A stretch of DNA of 13,477 bases from Bacteroidota bacterium. GTDB taxonomy: Bacteria; Bacteroidota; Bacteroidia; UKL13-3. How positions within the stretch are numbered: position 1 is the stretch's first letter; each line of letters opens with the position of its first letter. A program made the translations under genes and the position numbers. The stretch spans positions 1-13,477 of the forward strand of contig CANHRW010000035.1 of the NCBI GenBank assembly GCA_947462865.1, written 5' to 3'. Below are positions 8,601 to 13,477 of this stretch, in pieces. Below the pieces are notes generated by a model. The model was not told the origin of the DNA and made no database searches. It was given only the letters and a program-made list of their open reading frames with translations.

Positions 8601-9490
8601 AGTCAGCATTACCTTCAGATGGAGAAACCTATTTAACAGACGGGAATTTCAATGGGCAATTATCGAGTTTCAGTGAATATGAAAAAGTAATTTATATAGG
8701 AGCAGGCGATTCAACTGTTGTAAATGGATTGAATCCTGGTTCAACATATTATTTTGGAATTGTTGAATACAACGGAGATGGCTTTACCATTAATTATGCA
8801 AATGAATTGATTGCAAAAGGAAATGTTAAAATGAAAGTTCCAGGATCGGCTCCAGTAAATCCATCTAAAGCAGTCGTTTTCACAAAAGTCACCTCCGATT
8901 CTATTTATTTAAAATGGACAAATGGTGTTGGACAAGGAAGGGTCTTATTTATTAAAAAAGGTGGATATCCAACTGCAAAACCAATATCTGGCATTTCGTA
9001 TTATACAAGTGCAAATTTTGGAGATGGTGACTCTCTTGAAGATGGTTCTTATGCCATTTATGATGGAATTTCAAACGAGGCTGCTATTGCAAATTTGGAA
9101 CCCAATACAGTTTACGGCGTAGTAATATTTGATTATAATATTGGAGATTTTGGCAAAACCTATCAGGTAGATTCTTTTGCATATGGTTTAAAAGGAACGC
9201 TTCCCGCATCTGGAATTCAAATTTTTGTTCAACAGCACTTGGTAAAGCTTTATCCGAATCCAGTTGAAAATATGATTCACCTTGAATTTTTAAAACCAAT
9301 GAGTGGTAAAATTGAAATCAATATTTCAGATATAAGTGGAAAAAATATTTTAGAGAAAGCACTCAATTCTACCAATGAAAATTTAAACCCGTATCTTATA
9401 GATGTATCTGCATTAAAAGAAGGGAATTATTACATTACCATACTCCATAAAAAGGAAAAATTGACTCAGCCTTTTATCATTTCGAAATAA
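5693..9490 (+). CDS. T9SS-secreted surface protein with 14 propeller-type repeats and four Fn3-like modules
   Basis: Complete, 1265 residues. The ATG at 5693 is followed directly by a signal peptide (MKKIIVSWIAILMATQSIFA, probable cleavage before Gln21), which fixes the start. There is no Shine-Dalgarno sequence; the leader is A-rich. Residues 30-686 hold 14 tandem units of about 42-50 residues with LYLGGKF-type cores. Residues 690-1174 hold four Fn3-like modules. Residues 1183-1265 form a T9SS type A sorting domain (KLYPNPVENMIHLEF ... FIISK). No enzyme motif is visible. By family logic it is exported by T9SS and displayed on or released from the cell; adhesion or scaffolding is inferred. 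It shares the propeller, four Fn3-like modules and sorting-domain order with the upstream gene and is probably a paralogue. It lies 39 bases after that gene and 28 bases before a lipoprotein gene, consistent with co-transcription. Confidence 0.96.
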   Translation: MKKIIVSWIAILMATQSIFAQTIDNKFWETDGIVNTVFKKNNRLYLGGKFNYVGPNTGSSIMFNNKTNSQINSDLKIMGLVNTIVKDSVTGKIFIGGEFNSMGRKNLLVLNADGSLNPLNIPVNGPVKALCVASDGLLVGGLFDKIGTVNRNNCAAVNVSNGQIMSVNPNPDGEVRAFALAGAEVIMGGAFTNVMGQTRNGIASFSMSSSNLQSLNNSFNGIVNCLQYENGVLYVGGEFSNIDTCTRNNFAAIDLALNEVMPINPDINGTVNTIALTNNSIVIGGSFNTVGTEFRNNLVEIDKAFGIPTLFDPAPSGEVKTVVSANSSLFIGGSFNYIGNSEISNFAQLDMSGILMSSAQFNNSIHTLIVKSDTVIAGGTFSSFGGKTRHNFAALDFETGALINYSPDINEEIKSIEFYGNSLVIGGKFSMVNNVIRNGFALIDTVLGDPIAINADVAGQVNKIIITGNSAYIGGAFDAVNANSRNSFAKISLLDGSLYPMNINIDGEVTNLKNYDNYLYIMGKFSQVNDSLRKGICRINLFENGNLDTWNPKVNNYVYDLVQDHEKVYIGGAYTEIDGVSSNSLNVVDTMNAQLIDGFDSKINFEVSSIEFDGDILFAADLNGSNGIHALHSNNSELVELNFKGDFQSINELKLIGDYFFVSGNYQLNNGNIRNNLTGIKMSVSDPDVPASNIAFSDVTPLGMKIHFKGGNGDKHLIIGRQSTSVNVTPVDGVDYSGSNEFGKGSAIGNGNFVISNSTDTVIEINSMNKATQYHFAIYEANGIGTFIKYLKTSPAIANESTIAGYDPPTISASTISAKEIKTNSMTISWQNGNGAKRIVLAREGSPVNQVPKDSSNYFYNFNFGDGYELGTGNFVVYNGQENQVQIFNLKPGVSYYYAVFEYNGIAAFERVKTTDPATANFATLSPALEPTQASSNLAFSDIGTQSVKLKWTAGNGEGRIIIASESVEQSALPSDGETYLTDGNFNGQLSSFSEYEKVIYIGAGDSTVVNGLNPGSTYYFGIVEYNGDGFTINYANELIAKGNVKMKVPGSAPVNPSKAVVFTKVTSDSIYLKWTNGVGQGRVLFIKKGGYPTAKPISGISYYTSANFGDGDSLEDGSYAIYDGISNEAAIANLEPNTVYGVVIFDYNIGDFGKTYQVDSFAYGLKGTLPASGIQIFVQQHLVKLYPNPVENMIHLEFLKPMSGKIEINISDISGKNILEKALNSTNENLNPYLIDVSALKEGNYYITILHKKEKLTQPFIISK
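5780..7750 (+). repeat. Fourteen tandem beta-propeller-type repeats, second gene
   Basis: The units follow a pattern of (G)-x-V-x-x-(hydrophobic), then a core, then F-x-x-(V/I)-x-x-x-x-R-N-x-(F/A)-x-x-(I/L)-(D/N), then a loop ending near 'P-x-x-x-G'. Cores in order are LYLGGKF, IFIGGEF, LLVGGLF, VIMGGAF, LYVGGEF, IVIGGSF, LFIGGSF, VIAGGTF, LVIGGKF, AYIGGAF, LYIMGKF, VYIGGAY, LFAADLN and FFVSGNY. The last two units are degenerate. The pattern resembles delta-60/DUF5122 or PQQ-like propeller blades. The count fits two seven-bladed propellers, which is an inference. Confidence 0.82.
7760..9212 (+). other. Four fibronectin type III-like modules, second gene
   Basis: Modules at about 7760-8100, 8103-8466, 8467-8830 and 8843-9212, each 110-125 residues. 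Shared signature: an early strand with GNG or GVG (HFKGGNGDKHLIIGRQS; SWQNGNGAKRIVLAREG; KWTAGNGEGRIIIASES; KWTNGVGQGRVLFIKKG), a 'P-x-D/S-G-x-x-Y' turn in most, then a 'G-x-G-x-x-x-x-G' hairpin and a late strand (YHFAIYEANG, YYYAVFEYNG, YYFGIVEYNG, YGVVIFDYN). They correspond in kind and number to the four modules of the upstream gene. Confidence 0.82.
9239..9487 (+). other. T9SS type A C-terminal sorting domain, second gene
   Basis: The last 83 residues begin LVKLYPNPVENMIHLEF, continue with INISDISGKNILEKAL and LIDVSALKEGNYYITIL, and end QPFIISK. This is the standard type A T9SS sorting domain and is closer to consensus (YPNP) than that of the upstream gene (WPNP). Confidence 0.95.
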
Positions 9491-9518
9491 TTTTTAGCTC
9501 ATTCTTAATAGGTCAAAA

Positions 9519-11642
9519 ATGAATAAAATAGTACTTAATTTATGTCTCCTTTTTACAGTAATTGTTTCCTGTAAAAAAGACTTAGATTTAAATAAATACA
9601 ATGATATTTCTTTAAATTCTGAATTCGGAGTTCCTTTAGCAATTGTAAATCTTGAAATAAACAAACAGATCAAAGAAGATTCTAATATCGTATTTGACCA
9701 ATCTGGTTTGATTCGATTTACCTATAGAAAAGATACCATTGCTTCTTTCCCTGTAGATAGCTTTGTCAAGATACCTAAAATGGAGCCAATTGTAAACAAC
9801 TCAAAATTAGGTGCAATCAGTATTGATAATACTAAAACAACTAGCTTAACTACATTGAGAGATATGGTCAAGAACTTTGACCCAGCTACAAAAACTGCTT
9901 TGAATGATGCCAGTGGTACTGTTACTATTTTCCCAGCAATTAGCGATAACAATAACAATGTTACTAGTTTGCCTGGTGGAAGTAGCAATTACAATAGTAT
10001 TACAATTGCTAGTGGATTCTTGGTTTTAGATTTTAGAAATAGACTGTCTGTAACAATAGATGTTGTTAGATTAAATATTTTCAACATGGTGCCTTTTCAA
10101 AGCATCATTGGCCAAATGGTATTTACCAATATTGCACCAGGAGGAAGTAAAAAAGATTCTATCAGTTTAGCCGGTTTAACTTTAAGCAATAGCTTAGGCT
10201 ATAGCTTGCCACAGTTTAGATCCTTTGCAAGTCAATCTCCTGTTTTGGTAAACTTGAATGATTCAGTTGTCATTGATGCAACAACAAGTAATTTAAAAGC
10301 AGCATCTGGTTATGCAATTTTCCCTGACACCAAGGTAAATCCTCAAACATTGAGTATGGAACTCAAAGCAGATGATCCAACTGCTCAAATTAAGTATGTA
10401 ACTATTAACAAAGGTTTAATTGATTATACGCTCACATCTAGTATCAGCGAAAAATTAGTTTTGAAGCTTACTTTACCAGGCGCAACAAAAAATGGGGTAC
10501 CATTTGCGCCAATTAACATTGAGGTCAACAATGAGACAAAAAAAGGTGTAATAGATATCAGTGATGTAAAATTGGATTTGACAACAGATCCAGCCCAACC
10601 CTATAATAAACTTTCGGTAATGGTTGAACCGCAAATTGTATCATCTGGCCAACTCAGATTATTTGATTCCTCTGATTTTGTAAATGCAAATTTTAATTTC
10701 AGCACATTTCAATTTGAAATGATTGAAGGTAATTTAGGAAAAAAATCAATCCCTATTGATCCTAGTGAAGTGAAAGTTGATATGCTAAAAGATTTTGAAC
10801 AAGGGTTCGATTTAGAAAACCCTAAACTTAAAATTATAACCAATAATTCTATAGGCATTCCAATTACTGTTTCCTTGAATGTCAATGGAGAAAACAGCAA
10901 AGGAACTATTCAAAATTTAAATGGCCCTTCATTTACCATTGACTATCCTCAAAATCCAAATGAAGGTATTAAATCTGCTTCTTATGAATTTAACAAGCAA
11001 AACTCAGATATAGGTAAATTAATTGCATTGCCGCCTACTAAAGTTTTATTCTCAGGTATTGCTCAGCCAGATACATCTGGATCATACAACAGAAATAACG
11101 ACTTTATTAAAAAGGGAACTGGTATTACTGTCGGATTTGAAATGGATATGCCATTTAGCCTAAAGACCAGCGATTTTTCCCTATCCAATAAGATTAAAAA
11201 TCCATTGTTCAAAGTCAATGCTGACAGTACCCTTGGAAAATTTGTTTTAGCCGACCATTTAGATACAAATAGTTTAGACTACGTTGAATTGCTTTTGAAA
11301 ATAAACAATGGGATTCCATTCGATGGAAAATTGAAAATTCTATTGAAAGACAAATCAAATACGGCAATGGATTCATTGATCATTCCAGATTTTATAAATG
11401 CTGCAATCCCAGATGCCAATGGACGAACAGAGACCAATACCTCTTTTATTAGCTCAGTTAAATTAGATAGCAAGTTAGTTGCAAATATGATCAATCATAA
11501 CTTATCCTTTTTTGACATCAAGTTTCAATTGAGCACTTATGCAAACGGAAGTCAATATGTAAAATTGTACTCCGACTACAAAGCAAAAATTGGTATCAGT
11601 GCAAAACTGAAACTGAAAAATTATTCACCAATTAAAAAGTAG
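9519..11642 (+). CDS. Large lipoprotein of unknown function
   Basis: 707 residues, complete. The ATG at 9519 begins a lipoprotein signal peptide (MNKIVLNLCLLFTVIVSC), with Cys18 as the probable lipidated residue, so the start is well supported. Cys18 is followed by KKDLD, a charged stretch that in Bacteroidota often acts as a signal for export to the cell surface, though the exact consensus varies by species. I do not recognise a named domain. The rest looks all-beta and Ser/Asn-rich, with recurring strands of the type 'P-x-I/L-x-(hydrophobic)-x-N-x-x-G-(I/V)-P' (for example LKIITNNSIGIPITVSLNV and LLLKINNGIPFDGKLKILL). These recall LEA14/WHy-like beta-sandwiches, a weak impression only. It sits 28 bases after a T9SS cargo gene and 21 bases before an outer-membrane-barrel gene, so a role in the same envelope assembly is inferred. 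Confidence 0.93.
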   Translation: MNKIVLNLCLLFTVIVSCKKDLDLNKYNDISLNSEFGVPLAIVNLEINKQIKEDSNIVFDQSGLIRFTYRKDTIASFPVDSFVKIPKMEPIVNNSKLGAISIDNTKTTSLTTLRDMVKNFDPATKTALNDASGTVTIFPAISDNNNNVTSLPGGSSNYNSITIASGFLVLDFRNRLSVTIDVVRLNIFNMVPFQSIIGQMVFTNIAPGGSKKDSISLAGLTLSNSLGYSLPQFRSFASQSPVLVNLNDSVVIDATTSNLKAASGYAIFPDTKVNPQTLSMELKADDPTAQIKYVTINKGLIDYTLTSSISEKLVLKLTLPGATKNGVPFAPINIEVNNETKKGVIDISDVKLDLTTDPAQPYNKLSVMVEPQIVSSGQLRLFDSSDFVNANFNFSTFQFEMIEGNLGKKSIPIDPSEVKVDMLKDFEQGFDLENPKLKIITNNSIGIPITVSLNVNGENSKGTIQNLNGPSFTIDYPQNPNEGIKSASYEFNKQNSDIGKLIALPPTKVLFSGIAQPDTSGSYNRNNDFIKKGTGITVGFEMDMPFSLKTSDFSLSNKIKNPLFKVNADSTLGKFVLADHLDTNSLDYVELLLKINNGIPFDGKLKILLKDKSNTAMDSLIIPDFINAAIPDANGRTETNTSFISSVKLDSKLVANMINHNLSFFDIKFQLSTYANGSQYVKLYSDYKAKIGISAKLKLKNYSPIKK

Positions 11643-11663
11643 CATCTGTTTTATCCATTCAAA

Positions 11664-13477
11664 ATGAAAAAATATTTTATACTTATATATGCAATGTTAT
11701 TGGTTCTGTTTACAAAAGCTCAGCCTAATTTAACATTGTATCAAATGAATTCTGTGGCTCAAAGTAATTTGCTAAACCCTGCAAATACTCCCAGACAAGG
11801 ATTTACACTGGGCTTATTTGATATGTATTCTATGCAATATTTGCCAGGAATAACCATGTACGATATTTTTAGAAAAGATGAATCCAAATTCACAACAATT
11901 GATAAACTGCTGTCTAATTCAGATTATCATTTGAGAGACATTCAGTTCAATTCAGAAATCAATCCATTGCTTTTGGGTTTAAGAATTCGCAAAAATTATT
12001 TCACATTTGGCATCCAAAATTCCATCAATAATAGTTTCAGTTTACCCAAAGACGTATTTAGTTTGTTTTACTATGGCAATGGTACTGAGTCTAAATTGTT
12101 TCAACAACCCATCAGCTTGAGTAGTCTAGATATTGAAATGAGTGCCTATTCATCTTTGTATGCATCTTATACTAGAGAATTTGGAGAAAAGCTAAGTATT
12201 GGATTCAGGGCAAAATACAATATTGGATATTATCACGCTAAAACACTATACAATCAGACAAGCTTTATTTCTGATTCAGGAGAAAACAATGCAATCAGGC
12301 TAACTGCCGAAACAAATTACGAATTGCAAGGTGCAGGAATTGATAGAATAGAAGCCCTGACCAAAGAGAGAGATGCTAAAAAGCAAATGAATCTTATGAT
12401 GACATTCCTCGATAAACCTGTTGGCTCAGGCTACAGTTTTGATTTAGGGATCAACTACAAACCTACTAAAAAATTGAGTTTATCTGCTTCTGTATTGGAC
12501 ATAGGAACAATGACTTGGAGCGAAGGAAAAACCTATTCAAACAAGTCCAAGTTTGTATATGAAGGGATTGTAACCGATGACCCTTCAAGTATTGATACCA
12601 CAACATTTAAAAATTTAACAGATTCTATCATTGAAATTTTTAAACCTACTCAAAAAACAGGGTCGTATTCAATTGCATTTAACCCCAAATTTTATGTTGG
12701 TATGCATTATCAATTGTATAAGAGTGGAGCTTTGGGATTGGTTGGTTATGCTGAACTTTGGAGAGGTAATATGAATTATGCAGCTGCAGTTTCATTTACC
12801 CAAAGAGTATGGAAAATTTTAGAACTCAAGACAAACTACAATATTTACAAAGATCAGAATACAAACGTAGGATTGGGAATTGCCATGCATTTAGGACCAT
12901 TGTCGGTTTATGGCATGTCAGATAATATGCTAGGTAATTACAATTGGCAAAATACCCATTATACAAATTTCAGGTTTGGCTTGAACTTAAACATTGGAAA
13001 TAGATTTGACAGAGACAATGATGGTATTCCAGACAAAAAAGACAAGTGTAAAAAAATTCCGGGGACTCGTATTATGTATGGCTGTCCAGACAAAGATTTA
13101 GATAAAGTTGCTGATCATGAAGATGAATGTCCAACTGTTAAAGGTTCAGCCAAAACTAAAGGCTGTCCAGATAAAGATGGTGATGGTGTAAAAGATATGG
13201 CAGATAGCTGTGTTTCAGTAAAAGGCGATTCTTCTTTAAATGGTTGCCCAGACAAAGACGGTGACCGCATTCCTGATTACAAAGATGCCTGCCCTGACGT
13301 AAAAGGTGTTGCTTATTTGTTTGGTTGCCCGGATTCAGATGGCGATAGCATTTCGGATGACAAAGATGCTTGTCCTAATTTGTTTGGAGACGCCTTGAAC
13401 AAAGGCTGCCCTGACGCTGATGGTGATGGTGTAACCGATAACTTAGACAGTTGTGTAACAATGAAGGGTTTGCCACA
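11664..13477 (+). CDS. Outer-membrane barrel protein (DUF5723-like) with thrombospondin type 3 repeats; 3' end missing
   Basis: The frame is open from the ATG at 11664 to the window end (604 residues visible). The start is set by a signal peptide (MKKYFILIYAMLLVLFTKA, cleavage before Gln20). Residues 20 to about 448 look like an outer-membrane beta-barrel. The mature N-terminus has an 'NLLNPANTPRQG' motif typical of DUF5723 and reminiscent of PorP/SprF proteins, and later alternating strands include GYSFDLGINYKP, LSLSASVLDIGTMTW and FRFGLNLNIG. Residues 449-604 are Asp-rich thrombospondin type 3 repeats that probably bind calcium and usually form a periplasmic stalk. In related proteins an OmpA-like peptidoglycan-binding domain follows; it would lie beyond the window, so its presence here is a prediction. 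The gene starts 21 bases after the lipoprotein gene. The barrel-family assignment is from motif recognition and is moderately sure; the TSP3 call is secure. Confidence 0.9.
   Translation, partial: MKKYFILIYAMLLVLFTKAQPNLTLYQMNSVAQSNLLNPANTPRQGFTLGLFDMYSMQYLPGITMYDIFRKDESKFTTIDKLLSNSDYHLRDIQFNSEINPLLLGLRIRKNYFTFGIQNSINNSFSLPKDVFSLFYYGNGTESKLFQQPISLSSLDIEMSAYSSLYASYTREFGEKLSIGFRAKYNIGYYHAKTLYNQTSFISDSGENNAIRLTAETNYELQGAGIDRIEALTKERDAKKQMNLMMTFLDKPVGSGYSFDLGINYKPTKKLSLSASVLDIGTMTWSEGKTYSNKSKFVYEGIVTDDPSSIDTTTFKNLTDSIIEIFKPTQKTGSYSIAFNPKFYVGMHYQLYKSGALGLVGYAELWRGNMNYAAAVSFTQRVWKILELKTNYNIYKDQNTNVGLGIAMHLGPLSVYGMSDNMLGNYNWQNTHYTNFRFGLNLNIGNRFDRDNDGIPDKKDKCKKIPGTRIMYGCPDKDLDKVADHEDECPTVKGSAKTKGCPDKDGDGVKDMADSCVSVKGDSSLNGCPDKDGDRIPDYKDACPDVKGVAYLFGCPDSDGDSISDDKDACPNLFGDALNKGCPDADGDGVTDNLDSCVTMKGLP
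13008..13477 (+). repeat. Thrombospondin type 3 calcium-binding repeats with exact 81-base period
   Basis: After a first unit (DRDNDGIPDKKDKC), units begin Gly-Cys-Pro-Asp at 13080, 13161, 13242, 13323 and 13404, each exactly 27 codons apart. The last is cut by the window end. Each has D-x-D-x-D-x-(V/I)-x-D followed by a second Cys 15 residues after the first, a regular two-cysteine pattern. This matches the TSP type 3 family, in which the Asp residues bind calcium and the Cys residues can pair. Confidence 0.95.

Larger units (their letters stand above)
2..13477 (+). other. Probable single operon of four envelope/secretion genes
   Basis: All four genes are on the + strand. The spacers are 5654-5692 (39 bases), 9491-9518 (28 bases) and 11643-11663 (21 bases). 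None holds an inverted repeat followed by a T-run, and none has a convincing Bacteroidota promoter (TTTG near -33 with TANNTTTG near -7). The leaders before the starts are A-rich without AGGAGG. All four products are envelope or secreted proteins, which supports joint expression. Neither end of the operon is in the window. Confidence 0.65.

Noticed and set aside
8922..9122. Second + strand open frame of 66 codons
   Set aside because: It overlaps the fourth Fn3-like module of the second cargo gene in another frame and has no recognisable content.
13080..13477. 81-base periodic DNA as a CRISPR or non-coding tandem array
   Set aside because: The period is exactly 27 codons of a continuous frame and encodes standard thrombospondin type 3 repeats. 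Conservation is at the protein level, not perfect DNA identity.

Overview
The window is AT-rich DNA from a member of the Bacteroidota. Three things point there: two large proteins end in type A sorting domains of the type IX secretion system (T9SS); a lipoprotein carries a Cys-Lys-Lys-Asp start after its lipobox; and an outer-membrane barrel belongs to a Bacteroidota-type family. No start codon has a strong Shine-Dalgarno sequence, and the leaders are A-rich, as is usual in this phylum. The genus cannot be told from the sequence. I saw no RNA genes, mobile elements, CRISPR arrays, terminators or convincing promoters.

Layout: four genes lie on the + strand with gaps of 39, 28 and 21 bases, so there is almost no non-coding DNA and the set looks like one operon. 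(1) Bases 2-5653 encode a giant secreted protein that is cut off at its N-terminus by the window edge. It has about 12 visible propeller-type repeats, four fibronectin-III-like modules, a second seven-repeat (SBBP-type) propeller, a concanavalin A/LamG-like domain and a T9SS sorting domain. (2) Bases 5693-9490 encode a complete 1265-residue relative with a signal peptide, 14 propeller-type repeats, four of the same Fn3-like modules and a T9SS sorting domain. (3) Bases 9519-11642 encode a 707-residue lipoprotein of unknown function that looks all-beta. (4) From 11664 to the window end, a gene encodes an outer-membrane-barrel protein (DUF5723-like, somewhat like PorP/SprF) followed by thrombospondin type 3 calcium-binding repeats. 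It is cut off at its C-terminus, where an OmpA-like peptidoglycan-binding domain would be expected.

Inferred picture: two paralogous, modular, probably adhesive T9SS cargo proteins are made together with a surface or periplasmic lipoprotein and an envelope-anchored barrel. The order of cargo gene followed by a barrel gene recalls sprB-sprF and similar T9SS loci. A dedicated export or surface-attachment role for the last two genes is therefore a reasonable but untested hypothesis. The most notable points are the shared architecture of the two cargo proteins with a propeller plus LamG cassette present only in the first, the seven-fold repeat with an apparent strand-swap closure, and the 14 (2 x 7) repeats in the second.
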